Source: Glomus cerebriforme
Lineage: Eukaryota; Glomeromycota; Glomeromycetes; Glomerales; Glomeraceae
Assembly (NCBI GenBank): GCA_003550305.1
Contig: QKYT01000529.1
Coordinates: forward strand, 36,273 to 54,662
Direction of reading: 5' to 3'
DNA length: 18,390 nucleotides
Below, piece after piece: positions 1 through 9,160 of this stretch; position 1 is the stretch's first letter; every line of letters starts with the position of its first letter. Below the pieces are notes generated by a model. It made no database searches. It had not been told where the DNA came from and was given only the letters and a program-made list of their open reading frames with translations. The translations under genes and the position numbers were made by a program.

Positions 1-130
1 CCAAACGTTTATAAAGTCATTTCCTACAAAAATAGTGTTTCTTTAAGTAATGTCAAAGGGTCCTTTTTCTATAAAAATAAAAATAAAAATATTTTTAAGC
101 TGCTAGTATTAAAATAGTAATACTGAACCT

Positions 131-306
131 GCTTTGCAAATCAAATTCAGATTTGAATCAAATCTCGAATCGAATTCGAATTTGATTTGATTTGATTTGA
201 TTTGATTTGAATTTGATTCAAATTTGATTTAATTTGATTCGAAATTGGTTTAAAAATCAAATCAAATTCAAATTTGGCTTATATTCAATTTGATTTGAAT
301 TTGCAG
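131..306. repeat. Palindromic TTTGA/TCAAA low-complexity island
   Basis: The stretch is built almost only from TTTGA(A)T and its complement ATTCAAA. It contains five head-to-tail ATTTG units near 180-208 and many nested inverted repeats, so either strand could fold on itself. Its ends are roughly inverted to each other: GCAAATCAAATTC on the left, and the complement of GATTTGAATTTGC on the right. It lies inside the conserved part of the decayed transposase-like gene. The exact borders are not sharp. Confidence 0.75.
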
Positions 307-850
307 AACCCTAGCTTTTGAAAAGACTGTAGCATATTCTTAAGTTGCAAATACACGTCTTCTAACGAATGATAGACATTTTTATATGTGCCAAAATCAT
401 CAATATAAATGTTGAGAAAAATTTTCATGACAGGCAGGTGCTGTTATAATGGTAGAGATGTGAGTGTAATATATTCGCAAGATAATTGATGTTTCATTAT
501 TATATTATAATATTTTCATCTGCCATTGAAGCGGTATATGATTTCTTGAATATAAAAATCATATTCTTTAGGTTCTGCCATATCATGTAACTAAACAACT
601 ATAAGTTATTCTATATTTGCTGGATTAACAAACTTTATTTCACCTTTAACTAGCCACAACTCCTTATCATTATCACGAGAATGCCAATTGTCAGTGAAGC
701 GACAGTTAGGAAGATTTTTATGTGAAAGAAATTGATCGATCTTTAACTTAAGTGTATTATTATTCACTTCATCAGCCACTACACCACGTACTCAACACAT
801 AAATGTCGATGATTATTCGTGATATATTAAAAAATTGTCTGCTTTATATA

Positions 851-914
851 CTAGATAAAAAAGCTTAACTATTTAATTATTTTTAAATATAAACTCTATA
901 AAGAAATTACTAAC
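851..914 (-). other. Intron 2 of the decayed Plavaka-like gene (64 bp)
   Basis: On the minus strand the donor is GTTAGT and the acceptor is TTTTTATCTAG. Phase-1 splicing gives NDNK-VYKADNFLIYHE in one frame, matching family order. Both splice signals are intact although the exons carry many stops. Confidence 0.62.
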
Positions 915-1255
915 CTTTATTATCATTTCATATTTCATGTTTTCTAAACATTGGTGAATCCTGCCAGAGTTCACCATGCTAAAATTCTTGTATCCAAAGT
1001 ACATTTTTGACATGAGTTTTGGGTTGTTTAAAATTCATTCCAGATGTGTTAATGGAGAAATAGTAAATGCCTTTTTAGTAGATTCGTATGTGGATGGTAT
1101 TCATTGCATACAAATAGGCACATCGTATTTGTGTACTTTAGCTAAAGGTAATCTGTCTTTCTATTTACAAATCTGGTGAATATTTGTAGGAACATTTTTC
1201 ATTTGAAACTCAAGATGTGTAAGAATCTTGGCAAGATCTTCATATGCAAAGGTTG

Positions 1256-1351
1256 CTATGAAATAATTATAAATTAATCAATTGTTAGAAATTTTTGCTT
1301 TTAATTTAATAAATTCGCAAAACNTNATTCAANATAGTTAGTACTACTCAC
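1256..1351 (-). other. Intron 1 of the decayed Plavaka-like gene (96 bp)
   Basis: On the minus strand the donor is GTGAGT right after the codons for KHMI, and the acceptor is TTTCATAG. Splicing in phase 1 joins the two sides as KHMIS-TFAYEDLAK, which is the expected continuous family sequence. Three N bases (1324, 1326, 1333) fall in the intron. Confidence 0.7.
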
Positions 1352-1920
1352 AAATCATGTGTTTAGTAATCCAGACAAAAAGCATTGCAGACATAAAATT
1401 TGGGAAGTACAGGCTGTATTCACCATTAAAATCCCTAAAGTCAGAAGATTCTTCTTCCAAAATATCTTCTATATTATCAAATAATGGTTCATCATTATCA
1501 TCATCATTTACTTGTAAAGTTCTAAGTAACGATTTGTACAGAAGTTGGTCATCATCATCGTCATTATCGGTATCATCATCATTATTATCATCTACTTATA
1601 AAATTTGAAGTAAAAGTTGGTCTTCGTCGTCATTATCATCATTATCTTAGTAGTTTTTGTAATAAACTTGCTGATCAAAATTATTGAAATAATTAACAAA
1701 AAATACTCAATCTGCAGTGTTTTTAATAGTGTTTTTTGGAAATACTAACTTCATTTTCAAAAGTAATACCTTCTATGTCATTATATTCTGAAATAGAAGA
1801 TTTCTCATTTTCATCATATTGTGATTTGTTAACAGCTCTAACGCATAGCTTTGGTATTGACACATATGGATGGGTAATTTTTGAATGTCTCGAACATTTT
1901 ATTTTATTTTTATCTTGACA

Positions 1921-2820
1921 ATTTACTTATATTTATTATATTTTTATCAAAAATTGATTTATGATTTGGATGATTGAAATAGAAATATGAAATAAAAATA
2001 AAAAGAAAGAAAATTTGCAATTTTTTAAATAAACTTTAAGTTTTATTATTAGAAGTTAGAACAATCAAACCAATTATAGAATCATAAAGTAAAACTCTAA
2101 ATTAATTACACAATACAACTGAATCTAAAATTAAACTTAATACAAAGCCTAAGACTAAACTATAAAATACAAATGATCCAAAATTAAACGTAAATAAAAA
2201 GTCTAAATTAAACTATAAAATAAAAAGTCTAAATTAAACTATAAAATAAAAATTCTTTCATTTATAGATATACCATATTTTTTGACTTGATGAATTTTAT
2301 TTAAACTTTGCAGTTTTATCATTATATTTTATAGAATTAATATTTATTTTTTTTTATTTGCTTATGTAATTATTGCATTATACAAACAAATGGCTGAACT
2401 TTACATAAATTATTTATTTTGCCAAGTATGCTGATATCGAAAATTTTTAATTAATTTTTTTTGTGAAATTGGAATAATAATATAAAACATATTGTGATCA
2501 TGCGATTGTTTTAATTGCGTTATTATTATATAATTATATTTAATTGATCATTATTTGTCTAAAAAAATCCCACACTACTCAGTCTCCTTAAACTGATTTT
2601 TATGCAAATAGTATCCAATGATGTAATAATTATAGTAACTTTATGAATTATTTAATTTTTAAAAAATAAAATAAAATAACATATCTTACACAATCCAATT
2701 TTTAATTTTTACTTAAGAAATTATGCTTTGAAAAAAAAAATTTGGTAAGCAAAAGAACAAAATTTTTAAATAATACTANTTTATTTGTATTTCAAGTTGC
2801 TTTAATATGATTTTTTTATA
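1921..2820. other. AT-rich intergenic DNA with short tandem repeats
   Basis: Between the two broken genes I see no supportable coding sequence. It holds a degenerate 26-bp tandem repeat near 2095-2253, a string of short A or T runs, and one N at 2779. The last bases (TTTTTTTATAG, ending at 2821) look like a 3' splice site for the gene remnant that follows. Confidence 0.6.
2195..2253. repeat. 26-bp tandem repeat, 2.2 exact copies with degenerate upstream copies
   Basis: The unit of 26 bp at 2195-2220 is repeated exactly at 2221-2246, with a further partial copy to 2253. Weaker copies containing AAACTATAAAATA and CTAAAATTAAAC extend upstream to about 2095. Confidence 0.8.
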
Positions 2821-4190
2821 GGTTTAAAAGTACCTGAAGACTTACTAGATAATATAAAAAAACCTGCTAAATGTGGATGAAAAAGAAAGAACCTGAGCAA
2901 ACAAGANATAGTGAAGAAATCGATGATTCTAATAATCCGGAAATAATTGCCACAAAAAAACAAAATGATCAACAAGCGGATATTAATAATANTAGAGATA
3001 CTACTATTTTGGCAGAAATATCTAGTTCAATAGCTATATCATCTTCTACACCATCATCTATTACTCCTGTTACAAATCAAAATAATCAACAATCGAATGC
3101 TAATAGTAGTACAATTATATCATTACAACCAAACAAAAATCAGATCAAAGACATATTAATAATATTGCTAAAAATAGTATTACTAACGAAGCTAGTAAAA
3201 AAATGATTCTGTAAATCTATATTATGATAAGAATCAGGAAAAAATTGGTATTTATTTTCTCTATTTTATGATTATTAATAAATTACATGAATTGATTACA
3301 ACAATCGTATATTTAATAGAGAAACAACCAATATATTCAAAGGCATTTCATAATATGAGTAATGAGTTCAAAGTTGCAGTATGGATAGCACAACATTCAA
3401 GAATTCTAAACTTAGCCATTGAAATATAAAACACAAAATCAACATTTATTAATAAAGAAGGATCTCAAATATAAGAAGTACAAGCCTCCACTTCATATTC
3501 TAATATAATGCCACTGGAAATTGACCAGATAATTTAGGATACAAAAGGAATATTACACTAAAACCATTATTTACTAATATAATTTAAAAATTTAGCACAA
3601 GCAATTTCAATTACAGGAAGAGAATAAGGCACTTTTCATTTGAACTAGAAATAATACACAAGAATTATATGAAGAATTAATTGTATGTGTATGTAAGATA
3701 TCCAAGACTGATTCCCAAATTGGTTCATTACTCAAGGATTTAGATGGATAGTTTAACATGTACCATTACAGATTTTATGTTAACGTCATAAAGTTTGCGA
3801 ATGAGTTTAATATAACACATGTAAAGTATGTATTATTGATATACTAAATAACTATTATTGACCTATTCTTTTAATTAATGAATTGACTGAAATAAATTAA
3901 TAGTGCAACAGAATCATATGATGAATTAAATGAATTTATTACTGAAGAAGTTTGGAGACAATTACTCAGTATTCATCTAAAGTCTACTGATTAACCAAAA
4001 CTGAAAAAAATAAAGAAATTATCATGAAACTTCAGTTGGTACCTTTGTTCGACATGTTGTCAAGGCTGTTATTATAGCACAAAAACATGAAAATGATAAT
4101 ACCCAATCTATTATTAAGAATTATGATAATTATATAATTGACCTAAAAATTCCAACAAAATTAGGTATAATAGAATTATTATCAGTCTGA
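2821..4190 (+). pseudogene. Broken plus-strand gene of unrecognised family
   Basis: There are several coding-like blocks on the plus strand in shifting frames: 2821-2877 (GLKVPEDLLDNIKKPAKCG, then TGA), 2871-3206 (a Gln/Asn/Ser-rich segment that starts with charged KKKEPEQ), 3205-3426 (74 codons without a stop, containing FKVAVWIAQHSRILNLAIEI), about 3671-3820, 3905-3993 (SYDELNEFITEEVWRQLL) and 4026-4187 (54 codons, TSVGTFVRHVVKAVIIAQKH). The changes of codon frame plus several stops show it is dead or an assembly with many small errors; N bases at 2907, 2992 and 4230 fit the latter in part. A splice acceptor before 2822 suggests an earlier exon that I cannot place. No domain was recognised. 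Multi-block length and setting suggest another transposable-element or lineage-specific repeat family gene, which is inference. Confidence 0.5.
3821..3903 (+). other. Candidate intron in the broken plus-strand gene (83 bp)
   Basis: The donor is GTAAAGTATG after the codons for FNITH, and the acceptor is AAATTAATAG. A TTGACTGA stretch about 20 bp upstream of the acceptor could serve as branch site. The flanking coding blocks are one base out of phase when joined, so either an indel has occurred or the border is slightly different. Confidence 0.4.
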
Positions 4191-4288
4191 GAACTCTTGG
4201 ACTATTAAGTATGACAGATATTGCAGAAANATTAATTAAGTTGATTCATATGATTATTTTTATAATATTTACAGTATTAATTAATATA

Positions 4289-4484
4289 CAATGGAATCTC
4301 TTTATAATCATCAAGTTGGTTACATAGTAAAAAAATCCAAAAATATGACTATATAGAAGTTGTGACTATATAAAGGTTTTTTTATATAATCTTTATATAA
4401 GTTAGTTTTTTCAAAGATGTGATTATATAGAGGAATTTTATATGATGTGACTATATAGGATGTGACTATATGGATGTCTAACTA
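4289..4484. mobile_element. 196-bp TA-flanked miniature transposon, copy 1 (pogo/mariner-like MITE)
   Basis: The element is flanked by TA at 4287-4288 and 4485-4486. It matches the copy at 10774-10969 over all 196 positions without gaps, with 14 differences. Its own terminal repeats are more decayed than in copy 2. The body carries repeated GTGACTATATA motifs and no coding capacity. Presence of TA flanks and a CAGT...ACCTC end (clear in copy 2) points to the Tc1/mariner superfamily, most likely pogo-like. It would need an enzyme supplied from elsewhere. Confidence 0.8.
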
Positions 4485-4529
4485 TATTTTTTTTTGATGC
4501 ATTTTGCTTTAAATTTAAGTTTGAAATTT

Positions 4530-5150
4530 AGCATTTTTTTTTTTTTTTTTTTTTTGAAGACGCGCTAAATCATAAACTTTATTCTGTAAATCGATGGACA
4601 AGAAATTTAGCATATTTTAAAGATATTACAGAATATTTTATTAATATATTATTATATTAAAATTTGACATATAATAAAGATATTACAAAAATATTTTATT
4701 CATATATTTTATTTATATGTTATTAATATTACAAAATATTAAAAATTTGAAATATGATAGAGATATTACAGAAATGTTTTATTCATATGTTATTGATATT
4801 ACAAAAATATTTACAAATTTACTAATTTAAATTTGAAATCTAGCATATGTTAGAGATATTACAAAAATATATTATTTATATATTATTAATATTACATTTA
4901 TACAAATATGTTGAATATATAAATACTATCTATCAGTGATATAGCTAACATATTTATAAAAATTGGAGGTTTCTGTAAAGTATATTATATTATTTACCTA
5001 ATCCTTTCTACTAACTTTTTTTTTTAGTATTTAGATTTTATTGCTATAGTTTACTTATAAACTAGTTATTATACTTAATCACCAAAAGTATTAAAATTAT
5101 TGAAAAAGCTAAAATTTGAAGTTCGCTATTTTCTAAAATAGATTTATTAG
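4530..5150. repeat. AT-rich stretch with a poly-T run and degenerate long tandem repeat
   Basis: A run of about 23 T lies near 4532-4554. From about 4590 to 4910 there are roughly four degenerate copies of a unit that begins AGATATTACA(A)A and continues with TATTTTATTCATATATTATTAATATTAC, then AAATTTGAAAT. Copy length varies between about 57 and 95 bp. The remainder to 5150 is plain AT-rich sequence. No gene is seen. Confidence 0.55.
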
Positions 5151-5155
5151 TAGTA

Positions 5156-5444
5156 TAATGGATTCTCTATAATAGTTTTTTTATTGGCAGAATTTTAAGA
5201 ATTGAAATTATTTTGTAATTATAAATTATCATATTATGAATATTTTTCTTTTTAAAAATTGAAAGTTTATTGTGATCATAATGTATATTATAAATATTTT
5301 TATTAAATTATTTTTTTTTTTATTTTTTTATTTTTTTTTCTTGTCTTCTTTTTTTTTTATTTTTTTTTTTTATTTTATTTTTTTTTCTTTTGTCTCCTTT
5401 TTTTTATTTTTTTTTATTTTTATACTATTATAGAGAAACTACAA
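5156..5444. mobile_element. Possible small inverted-repeat element around a T-rich tract
   Basis: A perfect 14-bp inverted repeat, TTCTCTATAATAGT at 5163-5176 and its complement at 5424-5437, encloses about 250 bp. The left side reads TAATGGATTCTC behind a TA, like a decayed CAGTGGATTCTC mariner-type end. The right outer end is less convincing and has no clear TA. It may be a decayed miniature element; chance pairing in AT-rich DNA is less likely but possible. Confidence 0.4.
5305..5420. repeat. Long T-rich (pyrimidine-biased) tract
   Basis: About 115 bases are nearly all T with scattered A and a few C or G, including two TTTTCTTxTGTCTxCTTTT-like segments. It is low complexity. Copy number and exact length in the assembly should be treated as uncertain. 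Confidence 0.85.
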
Positions 5445-5895
5445 ATAAGAATAATATAATCAAATAAAATTTTAAACCAGAAGTATTTTAGTATAATATT
5501 TTATATGTCTATATTTAAATAAAGTATATCTAAATTTCTTATTATTCATTATCTATAATATAAATATCACAAAGTATAAAACAAATTTTTATCTTGGCTT
5601 TTTATTTATGAAATATATTCGTTAATGAGAGATCTTATTATGAAAAAATACAATTATATATTTATAAATTATAAAATCAACCTGTAACTAATGTAATATA
5701 AAATTTATTTTTCTTATTACTTGAATCATAACTTTTATTAATATTTTTATTTATGCTTATTATATGTAATGAAAGAAATAAATATGCGATGAAAAAAAAT
5801 GTTGAAATGTATAACAAAAAGAAAAAGTGGGATAAAAAAAAAAAGAAAAAAAAATATGAAAAAATCAATTATAAAAAAAAATCTATTATTATGTA
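5445..5895. other. AT-rich stretch, no gene seen
   Basis: Only A/T-rich filler is visible, including a purine-rich segment at 5760-5880. The longest minus-strand open frame (5677-5868) encodes a run of Phe, Leu and Ser that simply reflects the A-rich plus strand, and I do not count it as a gene. Confidence 0.6.
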
Positions 5896-6461
5896 TAGTG
5901 GATGAAAAAAGTCTTCAGAATAATTTTTCCAGTCAGTATTTATCTAATAAATGACTTATAATCTATTAAAACAATATAAGAATTATATGAAAACGGGTCT
6001 GAAAAATATTTTTGTCTTAATACACAATGTGGTTTTTCTTAATAAAATTTTGTGTTATAATACTTTAAATTCAATCAATTGAAAATTTCATGATTTTTTA
6101 AGATTTTTGAAATTTAGCTTTATTTTTATCATTAATATTACATGAAAATTTTATCAGGTATACTTTATGATTCAACAAATAAAATAAAAAAAAATTATTA
6201 AATTTGGTTGGATATTTACCACAGAACTGCTTTTTAAAGTTGCTCAATTAGTCAAAAATTGGCTACTTATTTTTTTCAAATGATTTTTTGGGCAACTTAA
6301 ATTTTAATAGGTGGAAAGCATGTGATTCATTACTAATATGCTTTTGATATCTAATTTTTCACATCATAAAGGGTATATCCGCAAATTTTCATGTGCCACT
6401 GACACTTATTTGCTGCATAATAAATAAAAATAATTTTTCTGGGAACTTTTTTCGTCCACTG
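5896..6461. mobile_element. 566-bp TA-flanked element with terminal inverted repeats (Tc1/mariner-like, non-coding)
   Basis: The left end reads TAGTGGATGAAAAAAGTCTT and the complement of the right end reads CAGTGGACGAAAAAAGTTCC. About 20 of the first 25 positions match, and both ends continue into CAGAA and an AT-rich ATTTTT stretch. TA lies on both sides (5894-5895 and 6462-6463). CAGTGG ends with TA duplication are typical of the Tc1/mariner superfamily. The interior has no open frame of note, so this is a non-autonomous or gutted copy. The right end is intact in sequence style; most mismatches at the left are transitions. Confidence 0.75.
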
Positions 6462-6463
6462 TA

Positions 6464-7260
6464 ATTTAAGTTTAATATTTTAATTACTTTAATAATCAAA
6501 TCACATGATCTCATATAGAATCATATGATCAGTCTGTAATGATGGCTAGTTTTTTTTTTAAATAATATAGCATTAAATAAGTATTACATCTAAATAATTT
6601 TATTTAATGATCTATTGATGATCATAAACATTTAATTGAACTAATTCAGATCTAATTCTTATTGTTAATTTTTAAAAATCTAATATATTTCTCTTAAAAA
6701 ATTATTATTATATAGTTTATCTTTCTTTTTATAATTAATTAATTCTGTTAAAATTATTTTAACTGGAATTCCAAAAAAAGATAAAATAATAATATTTCAA
6801 CCATTAACCAATATACATTCATATTAAATTATTTACTATTAATCAGAATTTTAATAACTTATAGGATAAATGAAAAGCAATAAAAAGTAATAATAATAGT
6901 TGTTTACAATCCTTTCATTTTTTTTCCATTTTAAATATCATTTTTTTTGAAAAATCTAAATTATAATATTCAGAAAAATTTTGTAATATATGCAAAACAA
7001 TATATTACTTTATAAAAAATATGCAGTATCTTTTGCAATTTATTTAGAAATCCACACAAAGGATACAATAAACTTTGTAATGAAAATAACATTACTTAAA
7101 ATTCTGAATCATTAATACTAGTAAATTCGATAATAACATAAATAAATGTGATGATATTAAAGTTCAATACATTAAAGGCATCACAAAATCATTAATTTCA
7201 TTCTTTTTTAAGTAAATTCTTTTAAGGGTTTTCGTTAAAAAGGTTTTATTTATAAATTCT
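6464..7260. other. AT-rich intergenic stretch, no gene seen
   Basis: Nothing convincing on either strand. A near-repeat of CACATGATCTCATATAGAATCATATGATC occurs around 6502-6531 as two imperfect mirror halves; I see no function for it. Confidence 0.5.
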
Positions 7261-7362
7261 GAATCGACAATTACAGTAATTAGATTTCGATATGGTTTGA
7301 ATTCGGGATTATGTTTATGCGCTCATTTATAATGAACTTTAAATTTTATATTTTTTGGGAAA

Positions 7363-7438
7363 CACGTGATTTCTAATTTGACGTGCTATTTACCAATCAT
7401 TTGCGACACGTGAAATTGGGTAAAGAACGAGGAACGCG
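7363..7438. promoter_or_regulatory. Promoter-like cluster: two CACGTG boxes, TGACGTG, paired CCAAT, ACGCG
   Basis: Within 76 bp there are CACGTG at 7363-7368, TGACGTG at 7379-7385, CCAAT at 7393-7397, CACGTG at 7407-7412, inverted CCAAT (ATTGG) at 7415-7419, and ACGCG at 7434-7438. CACGTG is the classic bHLH E-box, TGACGTG a bZIP-type half site and CCAAT the HAP/NF-Y box. In DNA this AT-rich, such GC-containing words close together are unlikely by chance. Which direction it serves is unclear. Only short open frames follow on the plus strand (7504-7602 and 7708-7752), and the next hundreds of bases on the minus side are non-coding to my eye. Confidence 0.4.
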
Positions 7439-7439
7439 A

Positions 7440-8734
7440 AAAATTCGACTTGTAATTATGATTTTTTTTTATGTTTTTATGTTTATTTTTTTTTTGTATA
7501 CATATGAAACATGAAATAGAAGAAGAACGAATATTGAATATTTCAAGAAAAAGCATTTATACATTACATTTTGTATTCTATTTTTTTTTAAAGATCTTAT
7601 AAAATATAAAGTTTAATTAATATTATCTAATTGTAGCGAATAAAAAGAAATATACGATTTAATGCTTAAGAACAATTTTATATAACAAATAATTCGCCAC
7701 AATCGAGATGGAACGTAAATCTTCCATTTCTCTTTATGATTTCCTCAAATAATTTTAATGAAGTGGTCGAGGAATATTAATAATAATAAATGCTTATTAA
7801 TAAACAAAGAATAAAATGATTCTTTTGTTTTTGTATTCTTGAGTTTTCTGTGTTATATTATTAATGATAATAATATTTTTGATTAATGATTTTATAAGAA
7901 TTTTGTTATGCATTGGATAAGAATTTTTGAGAGATTTTATTGATATTTTTATCATTTTATTTTTTTTTTCACAAGTGAAGAAAAAAAAAATGTAAAAGAA
8001 TATTGAGTCCTTTTATCTTAAAAATTATCGCGCAAGTTTGTGTTAAAGTTGTGTCGATCGAGTTTCAAAAAATCACATGATATTCACGAGAAGAAAGCAT
8101 ATTTAACATTATAACATATCAAATTATATGCAATATATTTAAAAGGGGGAAAAAAATATTTTTTCTTTATTAGTTATTGTATTTCATGATCTAAAACTTT
8201 AAAGAAGACAATAAAATCAACGAAAAATTACAATGAAAATTGTTGAAAGAAAGAACAATCATATGTTTGATATTGTTAAAAAAAAAAATCTTAAAAAAAG
8301 TGCAGCGCGAAAATTGAACCAAAAAAAAGTGTATGTAATCATAACTTTCTTTATACCGAGACAAGGAAATTTATAATTATCTAATCATAATCTAAACATT
8401 AATGGCAAAAAGAAATCTTGTACTACTATATTATACTCATACCAAATACAAGGCGTTGGTAGGGAGTTCCTGTGAAGGTGTGAAAGGCTTTTTTTGTTTT
8501 AATAAAAAAATATATTCGGAGAATTTCAATTATATCTACATTCCTACAAGGTTAGTCTAATTAGCTAATACATTAACTGTTAATATCTGAGTAAAATTAA
8601 ATGTAGTACTTCGTACTTAAACCAATTTTAGAATCTACAAACTGTTGATTTCCATTTTTGATATAACATAATATCATAATTAATAAGGTTTAACATATTC
8701 GAATATTAGAACGATAGATAAAAAAAAAAATTTG
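7440..8734. other. Likely single-copy non-coding DNA; only tiny open frames
   Basis: Composition is less repetitive than the flanks and includes words such as AATCGAGATGGAACG and GTGTCGATCGAGTTTC. Two small ATG frames exist: 7504-7602 (32 codons, Lys/Glu-rich start) and 7708-7752 (14 codons, MERKSSISLYDFLK). Neither has support beyond having a start and a stop. If the motif cluster just upstream is a real promoter, this could be a 5' leader or a first exon of a gene with introns, but no continuing exon was found. Confidence 0.35.
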
Positions 8735-9160
8735 CCCTACTATGAGAATTCGGCAATTGCTGTCTTTATATTCTTCGAAGCATAGACTCATAGATTTTCT
8801 TTAACATTTCATTAATGTGGCTGAAAATTATAAACAAAAAAGCTCCTTATAATTAATATTTTCTTTCCGTAATTCCATTTACTGACGCTGTGCAACAGAA
8901 TGAATGTCAGTTATTGCAGCTATTTGATGATAACATTCCGTTGCACAACAGACTACTAAGGGGATTGATTCTGTGTTCTTTCAAAAGCAGTATGATGAAT
9001 TGTATTTACTGAATTTTTATGAATTTGGATAGAAATCTATTAATACTTGTTTATTCAATACTGATTCACAGTTTCAGACCTCAATGACGTTAATGACACA
9101 TAGGGCTGAACGCCTGAATCGGGATACATGTGACCGTGCTTTCTGTTGTAAAGTTTAAGT
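8735..9160. other. GC-richer island with coding-like frames on both strands
   Basis: This patch has visibly more G and C than its flanks. On the plus strand, 8857-9009 is open for 51 codons (contains VQQNECQLLQLFDDNIPLH) and 9033-9155 is open for 41 codons (ATG at 9084, contains MTHRAERLNRDTCDR). On the minus strand a 33-codon open stretch ends near 8879, and a good 3' splice site (TTTATAATTTTCAG, minus, just above 8822) precedes a short block reading HINEMLKKIYESMLRRI then stop. I recognise no family and cannot decide the strand. It may be a fragment of a host gene or an old element. Confidence 0.35.
8889..8947. other. Hairpin-forming inverted repeat, 14-bp stem, 31-nt loop
   Basis: TGTGCAACAGAATG (8889-8902) pairs with CATTCCGTTGCACA (8934-8947) at 13 of 14 positions. 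The loop is 8903-8933. It stands out because the stem is not AT-only. Function is unknown. Confidence 0.7.

Larger units (their letters stand above)
1..1920 (-). pseudogene. Decayed multicopy transposase-family gene (tentative Plavaka/CMC-like), 3' part off the window
   Basis: This is a minus-strand gene remnant in three exon blocks (about 1920-1352, 1255-915, 850-306), possibly continuing into 1-100. Visible in order are a Cys/His-containing start, an Asp-rich acidic stretch with repeated DDD runs, then FPNFMSAMLFVWITKHMI, AYEDLAKIL, a HGELWQDSPMF-like block, VADEVNNNTLKLKIDQFL, ELWLVKGEIKFVNP, and IYIDDFGTYKNVYHSLEDVY. That order of blocks matches a family I know as very abundant in Rhizophagus genomes and tentatively associate with Plavaka/CMC transposases; the family name is memory, not a search. 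The reading frame has at least ten stops and several frameshifts (for example near 1000 and near 1680), so it cannot make protein. Two introns keep good splice signals. The family's conserved stretch after the final block is interrupted by a palindromic repeat at 131-306. Open frames on the plus strand here (976-1179, 1357-1608, 1736-1918) are antisense shadows. Confidence 0.72.

Noticed and set aside
976..1179. 67-codon plus-strand open frame
   Set aside because: It is antisense to a family-consistent minus-strand exon (AYEDLAKIL ... HGELWQDSPMF), so it is a shadow.
1357..1608. 83-codon plus-strand Ser-rich frame
   Set aside because: It is the complement of the Asp-rich acidic stretch of the minus-strand gene; TCATCATC on plus is GATGATGA on minus.
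1736..1918. 60-codon plus-strand frame
   Set aside because: The minus strand here reads as the start of the same decayed gene.
5677..5868. 63-codon minus-strand frame rich in Phe and Leu
   Set aside because: It comes from an A-rich plus-strand segment; no domain and no context.
8440..8500. GC-containing segment followed by T7, considered as a Pol III RNA gene
   Set aside because: No A or B box, no tRNA or 5S fold, and no match to U6 features that I could see.
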